A stretch of DNA of 62,827 nt from Acidimicrobiaceae bacterium (GCA_003169675.1 PNAT01000133.1:1-62827), one strand, 5' to 3'; positions 1 to 8,785 are shown, numbered from the stretch's first letter. Notes: generated by a model not told the origin, from the letters alone. Made by a program: numbers and translations.

Positions 1-25
1 TCCGATGTCTTGCGACATCACAAGG

Positions 26-99
26 TGGGCGCTGAGGGACTCGAACCCCCGACCTGCTGGTTGTAAACCAGCTGCTCTAACCAACTGAGCTAAGCGCCC
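26..99 (-). tRNA. tRNA-Val (anticodon UAC)
   Basis: Read on the minus strand, the sequence folds into a full cloverleaf: acceptor GGGCGCT/AGCGCCC, D arm GCTC/GAGC, anticodon arm GCTGG/CCAGC with loop TTTACAA, and T arm GGGGG/CCCTC around TTCGAGT. The loop places TAC at positions 34-36, so the tRNA reads GUA/GUG valine codons. The base after the acceptor stem is A (discriminator), followed by CCT, so the 3' CCA end is not fully encoded and must be added enzymatically. No neighbouring tRNA is seen. Confidence 0.95.
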
Positions 100-456
100 C
101 GGATGCCCACGCGGGTGTGGGATCGCCCAGCGTAGGTGACCTTGCCCGGCCCCTTCAGCGGAACCGCACGCCGGTGAGGAACCGGCCGGAGAGGCGGACC
201 GGCGAAGGACAATCCCGGACCGCCATACAGCCTCCCCCTGTTCGGCCGATCAGGCGTACGATTACCGATGCGGAGGGCGCGCCCATCGGACACAGCCGCT
301 CAGGTCATGCGGAGCACAGGCCGAACCCGAACATGGGCCAGCCCCGAGAGTCAGCCCACGTTGATCCAGGGTGACACCGTGCCTCGGCTACGGCCTCGAA
401 TCGGCGTTGGCGGATCGGGCGCCAGCGGCACCAGCGCCGGTCGAAGAAGCGCCAGC
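100..456. other. gene-free stretch between tRNA-Val and the sigma-factor operon
   Basis: These 357 bases lie downstream of the 457-1269 gene and upstream of tRNA-Val (both on the minus strand), so they should hold the tRNA promoter and the end of the sigma operon transcript. ORFs listed here on both strands are Arg/Pro/Gly-rich and look like frame shadows. I see no clear terminator hairpin with a T tract and no convincing small gene. Confidence 0.5.
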
Positions 457-1269
457 TCAGTTGTTCGCCCCGACCCCCGTGCTTCCGGAACCGGATCCCC
501 TGCCCGACGGTGGGTTGCCGGCGCTGCCCAAGTTCGGCGTCGTCACCGTCGCGTGGGTAGAACCCGGGGTAGAGGGTGGTGGGCCGCCCTGGGCGCCGTT
601 GCCCGACGTGTCGCCAGAACTCGAAGTGCTCCCCGTACCCGACGTGTCGCCGGCATTCGAAGTGCCTGCGTTCCCGGGGTGCGCCACCGGGCAGCTGCTC
701 GGAGGTGTTGCGGCGTGGCTGTTGGGCTGGTGGCCCGAGGCGGCGTGTGCGGCGGCGGCGGTGCACTGGCCGAAGGCGGCGTTGGCGTTCGGGCCCGTGC
801 CCTTTCCGCCGTTGGCATTGGCGGAGTTGGTCGAGCCACCCGTCGGGTTCCCGGCTTTGTCCGCGGGAGCGTGACCGGTGCTGTGATCGTTCGGCACGGT
901 GATGCCCACCTTGGCCAGCACCATCGCGGCCGCGTTCTGGGCGCCCTGGGGCAGCGAATCTGTGGCGGCGGCGGCCGTGCCAGCCCCTAACAGGACGGCC
1001 GCCGACGCGGCGGCCGCCTTCATGGTGAGAGCTTTCGAGTTCATCCTCTTCCCCTTGTGGATCGTTGTCGGAGTGAGATGCCCAAGGGCGGCGGCCTGCA
1101 TCGCTGCCACCGTCGCCGCGTCCCGAGCCGACCCGTCTGCTCCGAGCCCCGTGGCGGCTGCTCCGAGCACGTGCGCGACCCCGACGTAGCCCGGAGGAGC
1201 GTCGTCAGGGCTCAACCCGCCGGAAAGCAACCGCTCTGCGGTGGAGGGATCAAGTCGGTGTGGTCGCAT
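457..1269 (-). CDS. putative anti-sigma-like or secreted protein with one membrane segment, partner of the upstream ECF sigma factor
   Basis: A 270-aa protein that follows the ECF sigma gene by 45 bp on the same strand. The N-terminal ~75 residues contain LDPSTAERLLSG and DDAPPGYVGVAHVL, resembling the short cytosolic domain found next to ECF sigma factors in actinobacteria. A hydrophobic Ala/Leu stretch follows (about residues 82-105), then a conserved-looking QGAQNAAAMVLAKVGITVP segment. The rest is a low-complexity Gly/Ser/Thr/Asn tail. I infer a single-pass protein with its tail outside the cell that restrains or senses for the sigma factor. No zinc-binding HxxxCxxC anti-sigma motif is visible. 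The start is supported by an AGGTGAG sequence just before ATG. The family name is not certain. Confidence 0.7.
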   Translation of the reverse strand: MRPHRLDPSTAERLLSGGLSPDDAPPGYVGVAHVLGAAATGLGADGSARDAATVAAMQAAALGHLTPTTIHKGKRMNSKALTMKAAAASAAVLLGAGTAAAATDSLPQGAQNAAAMVLAKVGITVPNDHSTGHAPADKAGNPTGGSTNSANANGGKGTGPNANAAFGQCTAAAAHAASGHQPNSHAATPPSSCPVAHPGNAGTSNAGDTSGTGSTSSSGDTSGNGAQGGPPPSTPGSTHATVTTPNLGSAGNPPSGRGSGSGSTGVGANN

Positions 1270-1314
1270 CTCACCTAACTGATCGCCCCAGGGGTGCCGG
1301 AGATTTCATGTTTC

Positions 1315-1902
1315 TCACCGTGGTTCGGAGTCCCGTGCCCAGCGGGCGGGGTCCCCGATCTTTGCCGCCAGGCGTTGGAGCCCCCGCGTCTGGAGCACGC
1401 TGACCGCTCCGGGGCTCTTGCCCACGATCTTGGCCACTTCGCTGACGCTCAGGCCTCCCACCACTCGCAGGAGGATCACCTCGGCCTGCGGGCGGGGAAT
1501 CAGCTGCGTGATCTGGCGCACGGCCCGATGTGAGGAGTCGAGCTCGGCGATGATCTCAGCCAGGTCCCCGCCTGCTTTGATTTCCGTGTGTCCGGACATA
1601 TCGGCCGGCTCTGTCCGGCGCCGCTGGCGCTTGCGACCGTGGTCGATGGCCCGGCGCCGGGCGATGGTGAAGAGCAGCCGGCGGAACTCCTGCTCGCCAC
1701 CCTCGAAGCTCCCCAGATTGCGGGAAAGGTCGATCCACGTGTCGGAAGCGAGATCTTCGGCCTCACCGGGTACCAGTCCGGCCAGGAAGCGGACCACGGA
1801 TGGCTGGTACGCCCGGTAGAGGGCGCCGAGCGCCGCTTCGTCACCCGCTGAGGCCGCGCTCAGGAGGGCGTCGAACTCGTCCTGGTCATCCACGCCCCTC
1901 AC
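1315..1902 (-). CDS. RNA polymerase sigma factor, ECF (sigma-70 family)
   Basis: A 195-aa protein with the two-domain layout of ECF sigma factors. Region 2 lies at about residues 15-85 (GDEAALGALYRAYQPSVVRF, then AEDLASDTWIDLSRNL). Region 4 lies at about 125-185, with a helix-turn-helix around GGLSVSEVAKIVGKSPGAVS. It redirects RNA polymerase to a small regulon, probably including its own operon. The next gene downstream encodes a putative membrane partner, the usual arrangement for a membrane-controlled sigma factor. Start GTG at 1902 is taken from the ORF track; a second in-frame GTG nine bases later is also possible. No TANNNT box is seen immediately upstream, so it may have a conventional or autoregulated promoter in 1903-2184. 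Confidence 0.9.
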   Translation of the reverse strand: MRGVDDQDEFDALLSAASAGDEAALGALYRAYQPSVVRFLAGLVPGEAEDLASDTWIDLSRNLGSFEGGEQEFRRLLFTIARRRAIDHGRKRQRRRTEPADMSGHTEIKAGGDLAEIIAELDSSHRAVRQITQLIPRPQAEVILLRVVGGLSVSEVAKIVGKSPGAVSVLQTRGLQRLAAKIGDPARWARDSEPR

Positions 1903-2184
1903 CGGACGGCGAACCCGTACCGCGGTGGAGTAGGGGGGCGATCGTTGCGTCGGAGCTCAGGGGTGTTGTGCCTTGTCATGCTGACCGCTCCCTCGGATCA
2001 AGAGCATGACAATTCAAGCAAACCAACTCAACGAAGCCCAGGAAACATCGGAGTACGCAGGATTCCCGGTCCGAGTCAATCCCTCGCCAGGAGACCTGCG
2101 GCCTACCTCGGTGTCGGCAGGGCGCCCAGAGGTCACGGGTGGGCTACCGACATGGCCCCATGGGGTAGGCCTGGACAAGTTCCA

Positions 2185-3033
2185 TCAACGGAAGAGCACG
2201 TCGGAGAAGATCCGGCTCCAGGGGCGCACCAGAGTGCGGAGCTCGGCACAGCCGTCCTCACCCAGGGCGACGTAGGGGGCCGCGGCCAGGACATCGGTCT
2301 GGTCCTCTATCGCCTGGCGCCGTTCCTGGCCCCACTCGGTGAACGAAAGGTCCCCGCCGCCCGCCAACCAACCACGCGAGCGCATCGAATCCGCCGCCGC
2401 CTCCCACGCGTCGGCAGACCAGCCGCGGGTGGCGCGCAGGAGGTGGATCGGCACGTCGCCCGCCGCTCCGTGGGTGATCAGTGCGTCAATCCCCGAGAGT
2501 CCATGGGTGACCAGCAGCGCGATGTGGCCGTCGCCTCTGAACTCGCGCAGGATCGACTGCGCGTGCCAGAGCACCAGGTGGGGCTCGTCCGGCCACGGCA
2601 CCTGGGCGTGGCCGCCGGCCAGGGGCCGGCCCTCGAGGTGGCCGGTGGCCACCTCGGCCGCCGTGCGTGCCAAGTCGGCCGCCCGCCGCATGGCCTCGGA
2701 ATCCACCACCGCTTCTCCGAGGAGGCGGCGGCAGGCCCCGTCCACCGCCGTGAAGCGCGCCCGCACCAGCGCGTCGGGCGTGGTGATGTCCCAGGCGCCG
2801 GGAATGGCGCCCCGCACCAGATCGGGATTGAAATTGAAGAAGGTGGAGATGACCACCTCGGCGGCCACGGCACCCATAGGGGCCGCCCGCGAAGCAAAGT
2901 AGCCGTCTTGCCCGATGAGGCCTAGTTTCTCGTAGGCCTCGGTCGCTTCGGGAATGAAATAGATCATTCCGTGCAGCGGCTCGACCGTGAGCCACGTCTT
3001 GCGCGCCAGCAAGGCCCCGTGGTCCGTGCTCAC
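2185..3033 (-). CDS. SCO6745-family protein (function unknown)
   Basis: A 282-aa soluble protein resembling the actinobacterial SCO6745 family. Features are an N-terminal LTVEPLHGMIYFIPEA segment, a central ASRAAPMGAVAAEVVISTFFNFNP, and a C-terminal region that reads like a winged-helix domain (LRATRGWSADAWEAAADSMRSRGWL). There is no signal peptide or membrane segment. The biochemical role of the family is not established. Its ATG overlaps the stop of the upstream inositol-phosphatase-like gene by 4 bp (ATGA), so the two are translationally coupled. The recognition rests on memory of the family, not on a search. Confidence 0.7.
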   Translation of the reverse strand: MSTDHGALLARKTWLTVEPLHGMIYFIPEATEAYEKLGLIGQDGYFASRAAPMGAVAAEVVISTFFNFNPDLVRGAIPGAWDITTPDALVRARFTAVDGACRRLLGEAVVDSEAMRRAADLARTAAEVATGHLEGRPLAGGHAQVPWPDEPHLVLWHAQSILREFRGDGHIALLVTHGLSGIDALITHGAAGDVPIHLLRATRGWSADAWEAAADSMRSRGWLAGGGDLSFTEWGQERRQAIEDQTDVLAAAPYVALGEDGCAELRTLVRPWSRIFSDVLFR

Positions 3034-3770
3034 ACCGCGTCCTCCTCGTTCAATAGTTCGGCCAGTCGGCTGGTGGCGGCGGCGATCGGCCGCCGGCTGC
3101 TCTGGTCCCGTACGGCCAGTTCGGCTCCGCCACGCTCAATGGTGACCGCACCGGCCTCGGTGCAGATCAGCATGCCCGCCAGGTAGTCCCACCCGAAGAG
3201 TGTGCTCTGTCCCGCCACCATGTATGCGTCAATCATCCCTTCGGCCACCGCGCAGAATTCCAGCGCCGCCGAACCTAGGGCGCGGAACTGCGCCCAGCCC
3301 GGATGACGGCCCGGGAAGCCCGATATCCCCACAATGGCGGAACCGAGCTCCGTACAGCCCGACGGCGCAATGGTGTGGTCGTCGCGCTGGGCCCCTCCCC
3401 CGCGCACGGCGGCGAACCGGGTCCCGGTGGCCAAATTGACCACCAGGCCGACCAGAGGCCCTTCGACATCGAGGACACAGATGCTGGTGGCGTAGAAGGG
3501 AAGGCCACGATGGGCATTGGTGGAGCCATCCACCGGGTCGATCACGGCCAGGAGCCCGGAGGAGGTGTTCCCCGTCGGACCCGATTCCTCCGACAGGACC
3601 GCCAGGCCGGCGCCATGGAGGATGGGGAGTGCGGCGCCATCGGCGGCCAGGTCCAGCCGGTACTGACCCGGGCGGATCCCCGATGGTCCCCATTCCTCCA
3701 GTCCGTCGAGCGCGTGGAGGACGGCAGCGACCACGTCATCGAGCACCTGAAGCAGCCGGACCTCGTCCAC
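3030..3770 (-). CDS. inositol monophosphatase family protein
   Basis: A 246-aa enzyme with the signature motifs of the Mg-dependent inositol monophosphatase/CysQ superfamily: VLSEESG (metal-binding Glu), DPVDGSTN (about residues 78-85) and GWDYLAGMLICTEAGA near the C terminus. Family members hydrolyse phosphate monoesters such as inositol-1-phosphate, fructose bisphosphate, histidinol phosphate or PAP; the substrate here cannot be told. It is the first gene of a two-gene operon with the SCO6745-like gene (4-bp overlap). Translation starts at GTG 3770 without a Shine-Dalgarno sequence, 9 nt after a TAGGGT box, so the mRNA is probably leaderless. It diverges from the hypothetical gene at 3827. 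Confidence 0.88.
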   Translation of the reverse strand: MDEVRLLQVLDDVVAAVLHALDGLEEWGPSGIRPGQYRLDLAADGAALPILHGAGLAVLSEESGPTGNTSSGLLAVIDPVDGSTNAHRGLPFYATSICVLDVEGPLVGLVVNLATGTRFAAVRGGGAQRDDHTIAPSGCTELGSAIVGISGFPGRHPGWAQFRALGSAALEFCAVAEGMIDAYMVAGQSTLFGWDYLAGMLICTEAGAVTIERGGAELAVRDQSSRRPIAAATSRLAELLNEEDAV

Positions 3771-3779
3771 GGGACTCAG

Positions 3780-3785
3780 ACCCTA
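3780..3785 (-). promoter_or_regulatory. -10 box TAGGGT for the inositol-phosphatase operon
   Basis: TAGGGT on the minus strand ends 9 nt before GTG 3770. No Shine-Dalgarno sequence is present. The pattern matches other start-proximal TANNNT boxes in this window. Confidence 0.45.
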
Positions 3786-3811
3786 CCGGCCGGGCCCACC
3801 TGCGAAGTCAC

Positions 3812-3817
3812 TAGGCT
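3812..3817 (+). promoter_or_regulatory. -10 box TAGGCT for the 3827 gene
   Basis: TAGGCT ends 9 nt before the GTG start at 3827. No ribosome binding site is visible, so a leaderless transcript is inferred. Confidence 0.45.
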
Positions 3818-3826
3818 GCCCAATCT

Positions 3827-4384
3827 GTGGCAGCTATAGACGTCGCCGGCTACGTGGCCGACCTGAAGGACCACTCGGTGGACCACGGGTTCCATGTCCA
3901 CGACGAGCGGCACTTTGTCGAGACCTATTCGCTGCGCCAGGTCTGGGAGGTCGACCTGCACCCCGAGGAGGGCTGCGGAGGACCACTCGACCTCCACCTG
4001 GCACTCGATGTCGACCCCCGTGTCCTGCTTTCTTTCGAAGACGCGGTCGTCCTGTTGTCCGAGGAGGAGGAGCCGCCCGACGAATTCCACTTTCCCCTGA
4101 CCTTCACCTGGGCCCTGCCTCCGCTTCATGGCGGACCTGACCTCCTGCGCCTGGCTATCGACCTGGCCGGGGTGGGGGGAATCGAGCTTCCGCTGGAGGT
4201 GTCGGCCATCGACTCCTTCGCCAATGCCACCGACGGCTCGGAGCGCCGCCTCAGTATCGTGGCCCGCCATCCGGTGTCGCTGGCCCGGGTGCTCGGTGGC
4301 GAAGAGCTCCTCTGCGACGTGTTCGACCGGGCCCTGGCGGTCAGCCGCCATCTCCTGGAGTCGGCCGAGGGCTGGCTCGGCTGA
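3827..4384 (+). CDS. conserved-looking hypothetical protein
   Basis: A 185-aa acidic soluble protein starting at GTG 3827 (VAAIDVAGYVADLKDH). I do not recognise a family. It has no signal peptide, no membrane segment and no obvious catalytic motif; a run of acidic residues (SEEEEPPDE) lies near position 80. Codon usage is G/C at third positions, as expected for a real gene. The opposite-strand ORF over the same region (3776-4510) has the composition of a shadow frame. Its stop is one base before the start of the lipoprotein gene, so the two probably form an operon. It diverges from the inositol-phosphatase-like gene. Confidence 0.7.
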   Translation: MAAIDVAGYVADLKDHSVDHGFHVHDERHFVETYSLRQVWEVDLHPEEGCGGPLDLHLALDVDPRVLLSFEDAVVLLSEEEEPPDEFHFPLTFTWALPPLHGGPDLLRLAIDLAGVGGIELPLEVSAIDSFANATDGSERRLSIVARHPVSLARVLGGEELLCDVFDRALAVSRHLLESAEGWLG

Positions 4385-4385
4385 A

Positions 4386-4793
4386 ATGCGGCGGCCACTC
4401 CACTTCGGTGGCCGGTCGACGATGGCAATCACGGCATCACTCATCGGAGCGCTGTTGAGCCTCTCCGCCTGCAGCCAAAACGGCCAGGCCCTGGCGCAAG
4501 AGGCCTGCACCCATGTGCACCGCTCGTTGGCCGACTACACCCTCTCGCTCCGCACAGGCACGCCGGCGGCCACGGTGGCCATCCTGCAGAAGAAGGCGCA
4601 GAACGAGCTCCGTTCGGCCCTGCCCCTGGCGGCGGCGGCCAATTCAGATGACGGGTCCTGGAACTCCCTGATGACGACGATCTCGGAGAGCGCCACCATC
4701 GACGAGTCTCATCTCGTCGCCGCGCTCAGGGCGCAGTGCGTGGTGGCTGACACCAACCTGAACGTCAACCCGTCTCCGTCACCCGGCAGCTGA
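4386..4793 (+). CDS. putative lipoprotein
   Basis: A 135-aa protein. The ORF track entry begins far upstream inside the previous gene, but the real start is ATG 4386, one base after the stop of the 3827 gene (ATG 4422 is an alternative). After a basic N terminus the sequence ITASLIGALLSLSAC is a lipoprotein signal peptide with lipobox LSAC, so Cys would be lipidated and the protein anchored outside the membrane. The mature part contains ACTHVHRSLADYTLSLRTGTPAA and a second Cys near the C terminus (RAQCVVAD). No family recognised. Its 3' end overlaps the convergent acyltransferase gene by 15 bp. Confidence 0.7.
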   Translation: MRRPLHFGGRSTMAITASLIGALLSLSACSQNGQALAQEACTHVHRSLADYTLSLRTGTPAATVAILQKKAQNELRSALPLAAAANSDDGSWNSLMTTISESATIDESHLVAALRAQCVVADTNLNVNPSPSPGS

Positions 4794-6863
4794 GGTGGTG
4801 GTCGTGGTGCCGGCGCCGGCCATCTGGGCCCGTCCGGACGCCACGATGGGCGGCATTAACGATTGCGACATGAACAATCCGCCCGCATTCGTGAAGTGAA
4901 CACCGTCGGTTCGGCGGATCACCACCCCTTTCAAGCTGGTGGTGAATGTGTTCCCTGGGCAGGCCGCCGCGTTGAGGTCCACCACCGAGTCGGTCTGAGC
5001 ATGCTCCGCCGCCACTTCGCGGATCAGCTTGTTGAACTCCGCCAGGCGCGCCGGGTTGTCTTCCGGCCACGGCGCGCCATCTGGTTGCTCACCTTCGTTG
5101 GTGCACGGCGCGGTGAGGAAGACCAGGTGGGAGCCTGAAGTCACCACCAACTCGGACGTGAGCTCCAGCTGGTGCTTCACGTAGGCGGCGAATAGGGGGT
5201 TGAGGATGTTGGTCCATTTCCCCAGATACTCACGATCGACCACTTCCCAGCGGCCGGCCAGAAGAACCACCACACTGGGATGGGTCTGCGACATCGCATT
5301 GAGCCATTGGTAGGGCCACGGCTGTTTGTCCACCGGGGTCCCGCCCACCAACGGGGATCCGTTGCAGGCGGGCGGTGTGGCGTCACGGGCACCCATCAGA
5401 GTGACTTCGGGTCCCATCACCACGCCGCATCCGAGGATCCCCTTGTCGGAGAGTATGTAGTTGTACTTCGCCTGGGCCGACGGGTCGGCCAGGCCCACCC
5501 CGAGCGTCAGCGCCACCGAGTCGCCGAACAGCAGGACACGCACCGGCGGCAAGGAAGTGGGCGCCAGGGTCGACGAAGTCGTGGTCGACGAACCCCCCAG
5601 GGTGCCGATGGCGGGGGGCAGCGTGGTGCTGGCCACCGCTGACGTCCCCGCCGTGGCCGCCACCATGGACGCGATGACCATGCCCAATCCGGCGGGCACG
5701 GCCACCCATGCCTTCCACTGGCGCAGGAAGGATCCCCGCCGGATCGGCTGCTCGACCAGATGGTAGGACGCGCTCGAGACGGCGAAGGTGACCAACGCCC
5801 GGGCGGCGAAGAGCTCGTAGCCCACGAGACCGGTGCGGGCCTCGTCCACCCAGATGAAGAGCGGCCAGTGCCAGATGTAGAGCCCGTAGGAGATCTGGCC
5901 CACGTAACGGATCGGGGCCAGGGAGAGGGTGCGTGGGACCACGCTGCGGGGAGCGCCGACGGCCGAGGCAATGACGCCGGCCGTCCCCAGGCCGATGAGG
6001 AAGAACCCACCGGAATAGGGGAATGGCGAGGTCGTGCTGGTCACCACCCAGAAGACGAGCGGAATGACGGCACCGATCATGCCGGCCAGCCCGCAGATCA
6101 TGCGCCCGTTCCTACCGGCCGGGCTCCACAACTCGCCTTCCTTGAGGCGGCCCTCGGCATGGGAGCGCTTGGTCAACATGACCAGGCCGACGGCGAGAGC
6201 CGCCCCGATGAACAGGCACTGGGCCCGGGTGTCGGTGCCGAGATACACCCGGTTGATCGATATGGAGTCATGGAAGATCACGTACATCTCGACGGCGGAG
6301 CCCACCGCCGCCACGCAGCACACGACGAAGAGCACCCGCAAGCTCTTCGTGATGCGCAAGAGCCCGAGGACCACGAGCGGCCAAATCAGATAGAACTGCT
6401 CCTCGACAGCCAGCGACCACGTGTGGATCAGCGGTGACGCCGACGCCGTCTCATTGAAGTAGCTGGAGCCCACCAGCACGAAGTGCCAGTTGCTCACGTA
6501 GAGCAGGGTGGCCAATGCATCGAGCCGCAGCGCGCCGTAGGTTCCCTTCGGCACGATGACCGAGGCGAAGAACGCCACGAAGAGGAGCATGAGCAACAGG
6601 GCGGGAAGCAGGCGGCGGGCCCGCCGCGCCCAGAACTCACCCAATCGGATGGTCAGGGTCTCGCGCCACTCCGACACCAAGAGCGACGTGATGAGAAAGC
6701 CGGAGAGAACGAAGAACGAGTCGACCCCCATGAAGCCACCGGTGGTGATGGCCAGGCCACCGTGGTACATCATCACGGCTACCACGGCGAAGGCCCGCAC
6801 ACCGTCGAGAGCGGGGAGGTACGCCAACCGCCGATGGGGCGCCTGGCTCACCTCTTCCATCAT
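4779..6863 (-). CDS. membrane O-acyltransferase with C-terminal SGNH hydrolase domain (OafA/YrhL type)
   Basis: A ~694-aa protein of the acyltransferase-3 family. The N-terminal ~370 residues hold about ten membrane segments with the hallmarks LPALDGVRAFAVVAVMMYHGG, FFVLSGFLITSLL and SLAVEEQFYLIWPL. The C-terminal ~250 residues form an extracytoplasmic SGNH domain with LLFGDSVALTLGVG (nucleophile Ser) and DGVHFTNAGG (Asp-His pair). Such proteins acetylate cell-surface glycans, peptidoglycan or lipids; the acceptor here is unknown. The ORF track starts at 6902, but AAGGAAGG at 6873-6880 is best spaced for ATG 6863. A Thr/Ser-rich linker joins the two domains. The gene stands alone and converges on the lipoprotein gene. 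Confidence 0.9.
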   Translation of the reverse strand: MMEEVSQAPHRRLAYLPALDGVRAFAVVAVMMYHGGLAITTGGFMGVDSFFVLSGFLITSLLVSEWRETLTIRLGEFWARRARRLLPALLLMLLFVAFFASVIVPKGTYGALRLDALATLLYVSNWHFVLVGSSYFNETASASPLIHTWSLAVEEQFYLIWPLVVLGLLRITKSLRVLFVVCCVAAVGSAVEMYVIFHDSISINRVYLGTDTRAQCLFIGAALAVGLVMLTKRSHAEGRLKEGELWSPAGRNGRMICGLAGMIGAVIPLVFWVVTSTTSPFPYSGGFFLIGLGTAGVIASAVGAPRSVVPRTLSLAPIRYVGQISYGLYIWHWPLFIWVDEARTGLVGYELFAARALVTFAVSSASYHLVEQPIRRGSFLRQWKAWVAVPAGLGMVIASMVAATAGTSAVASTTLPPAIGTLGGSSTTTSSTLAPTSLPPVRVLLFGDSVALTLGVGLADPSAQAKYNYILSDKGILGCGVVMGPEVTLMGARDATPPACNGSPLVGGTPVDKQPWPYQWLNAMSQTHPSVVVLLAGRWEVVDREYLGKWTNILNPLFAAYVKHQLELTSELVVTSGSHLVFLTAPCTNEGEQPDGAPWPEDNPARLAEFNKLIREVAAEHAQTDSVVDLNAAACPGNTFTTSLKGVVIRRTDGVHFTNAGGLFMSQSLMPPIVASGRAQMAGAGTTTTTSAAG

Positions 6864-6902
6864 CGCGGTCATCCTTCCTTCGTGACACCGTCGGGCCCGC
6901 AC

Positions 6903-7312
6903 ACCTGGCCGCGGGGAACGGGTGCGTCATTCTCGCAGAATCTCACCGACATCCCGGGGAATCGCCGGTTGGCTTCCCTGATCCACCCCGACCCCCACCC
7001 GCCGGCTGGCCACAGCCCTCTCCCGGCGCACGCCACGCGCCAACCGGAGGCGCCGATTCACGACAAAGCTCCTGCTGGCGGCCCTCATGTCCGGCGCACC
7101 CCTGGTCGGGTCCATCTGTGGAACCGATCGACCAACAGGTCGGCCAGCACAGCGACCCCTCTGGCACCGCGTGCCACCGGTTCAGCGCCTCCCGGGGTAC
7201 CGGAGACAGCACCTGCGGCAACGGAAATTTCAGCGAAGTGGTGCGCCGACTTCGCGGCCTGGGCCCCGAAGCAAGCCGACACCGACGGCAAGGGGAAGGG
7301 CGGCCGTTCCGG
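6903..7312. other. gene-free stretch with a possible decayed lipoprotein reading frame
   Basis: These 410 bases separate the acyltransferase from the MFS gene (both minus strand). On the plus strand one frame around 7050-7115 reads RRFTTKLLLAALMSGAPLVG then SIC, like a lipoprotein signal sequence, but has no ATG/GTG/TTG upstream before a stop. A Pro/Ala/Thr-rich continuation ending in EISAKWCADFAAWAPKQ lies in another frame. This could be a frameshifted relic or chance. No terminator is evident. Confidence 0.3.
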
Positions 7313-8785
7313 TTACCTGTCGCCTTCGCCACCTCCCGGGCCGACGGCATCCCGAACGCCACCCGCCGCTGCCGCCTCGTGGGCTTGCTCCGCCGCCATT
7401 GCCATGACCACCGCCTCGAAGACCTTGGCCGCATCCGCCTCAATGTGCTTGCGAGCCAACATCAAGCATGAGGCGCCCAGGAACGCAATGGGCAGAATGA
7501 TCAGGAACGCCGTCCGGTAGTTACTGCCGAATTGCTCCGCGATGGCCGAGGTGACCAGTGGCGCCGCCGCCGAGCCGAAGACAACAGCGGCCAGATTGAA
7601 GGCACCGAATCCTGCCCCCCGCAGATGGGCCGGCGCCGCATCGGACAGACCGGCCCGCAGGGCCGGCACGCAAGCGGTGGCAGACATGAAGCCGACCAGC
7701 TGGACGGCAAAGACGAAGCCGAACGCCATCGGGATGAACGACACCATGAACAGGGCCGCACTGATCACGATGCAGACGGCCGGGATCACCACCCGGGCTC
7801 CGAGGAAGCGATTGACCCACCGATCGGCGATCCACCCGCCGATGATGGTCCCGGGGATCCCGCCCAGGATGGCCAGGGCGCCGAAGGCCCCGTTGGCCGC
7901 CTGCTGGGTCTGGTGCAGTTGGTTCTGGTAAAAGTTCGGCATCCAGGTGGCCACCGCAGTCACCACGAAGCCGACGGTGGATACGCCGACCAGCGCGTAA
8001 CGCATGGTCGGTATCTTGAGAATCGTCCCGACGTCCCGGCGCAGTCCGTCAACCATGTCGTAGGCGAAATGGCGGACACCGTGGGGGAAGAGGGGCGGGT
8101 GCGTGAGCTCGGCCATCTCCATCTGCGTGCTGCCCGTCACATGCGCCCGATCGGCCGTGCCCCGGCTGGGCTCGGGGAGCTTCCAGCACAGGTAGGCCAC
8201 CAGGAGACCGGGCAGGAGGGAGACGAAGAAGGCCAGTCGCCATCCGCCGCCGTGGAAGAGCGGGCCGAGGACGCCACCGATGCCTAATCCCAGGCCGAGC
8301 CCGATGTAGCTCAGGCACTGCTGGATGGAGAAGGCGCGGCCCCGGCGCTCCGTCCCGTAGTAGTCGGCGATGACGCTGCTTCCCGAGGGGTCGGTCACCG
8401 CCTGCCCGAAGCCCAGCGACGCCCGGATGACGATGAGGAGCGCGAAGGCTCCGGTGGGGACCAGCCCACCCAACGCGCTGATGACCGACCAGGCCACGAT
8501 GACCACTGCCATGGCCTTGGTCCGGTTCCACCGGTCACCCAGGAATCCGGCGGGCAACGTGATGATGCCGTTGACCAGGATGAAAGCCGAGAACAGCAGC
8601 CCGATCTGCCAGTCGTGCACATTGAAGGCGTGTTTGATCTGATTGCTGCTGCCCCGGACGATGTACTGGTCCATGCCGTCGACCATCAGGGTGAACCCGA
8701 TGACCCACATGGGCCAGTTGGATACCGCCATGAGGCGCGGCGCGGCGTCGGGGCCGATCGCCGCTCTCCCGCCCACCGTGCTCAT
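7313..8785 (-). CDS. MFS transporter
   Basis: A 490-aa integral membrane protein of the major facilitator superfamily with about twelve membrane segments. The loop between segments 2 and 3 carries GFLGDRWNRTKAM, a version of MFS motif A, and the matching loop in the second half carries GGWIADRWVNRFLG. Features such as DGMDQYIVRGSSNQIKHAF in the first helix and QCLSYIGLGLGLGIGG resemble metabolite/sugar-acid permeases, but the substrate cannot be assigned. The start is preceded by AGGTAGG. The C-terminal tail is Ala-rich and cytosolic. An aldehyde dehydrogenase gene lies 31 bp upstream in the same orientation, so the pair may be cotranscribed and handle import and oxidation of related compounds. 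Confidence 0.9.
   Translation of the reverse strand: MSTVGGRAAIGPDAAPRLMAVSNWPMWVIGFTLMVDGMDQYIVRGSSNQIKHAFNVHDWQIGLLFSAFILVNGIITLPAGFLGDRWNRTKAMAVVIVAWSVISALGGLVPTGAFALLIVIRASLGFGQAVTDPSGSSVIADYYGTERRGRAFSIQQCLSYIGLGLGLGIGGVLGPLFHGGGWRLAFFVSLLPGLLVAYLCWKLPEPSRGTADRAHVTGSTQMEMAELTHPPLFPHGVRHFAYDMVDGLRRDVGTILKIPTMRYALVGVSTVGFVVTAVATWMPNFYQNQLHQTQQAANGAFGALAILGGIPGTIIGGWIADRWVNRFLGARVVIPAVCIVISAALFMVSFIPMAFGFVFAVQLVGFMSATACVPALRAGLSDAAPAHLRGAGFGAFNLAAVVFGSAAAPLVTSAIAEQFGSNYRTAFLIILPIAFLGASCLMLARKHIEADAAKVFEAVVMAMAAEQAHEAAAAGGVRDAVGPGGGEGDR

Noticed and set aside
2006-2275. 89-aa plus-strand ORF with a plausible N terminus (MTIQANQLNEAQETSEYAGF)
   Set aside because: Only the first ~30 residues look like protein; the rest is antisense to the 3' end of the 2185-3033 gene, and no ribosome binding site or TANNNT box is present.
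1945-2925. 326-aa plus-strand ORF
   Set aside because: Antisense to the SCO6745-like gene; Arg/Gly/His-rich shadow.
3776-4510. 244-aa minus-strand ORF versus the plus-strand gene at 3827
   Set aside because: The plus-strand frame has a promoter box and protein-like sequence and leads into a lipoprotein gene; the minus frame is Gln/Arg/Gly-rich.
6483-7520. 345-aa plus-strand ORF
   Set aside because: First half is antisense to the acyltransferase; only a small part in 7120-7310 is discussed as a possible relic.
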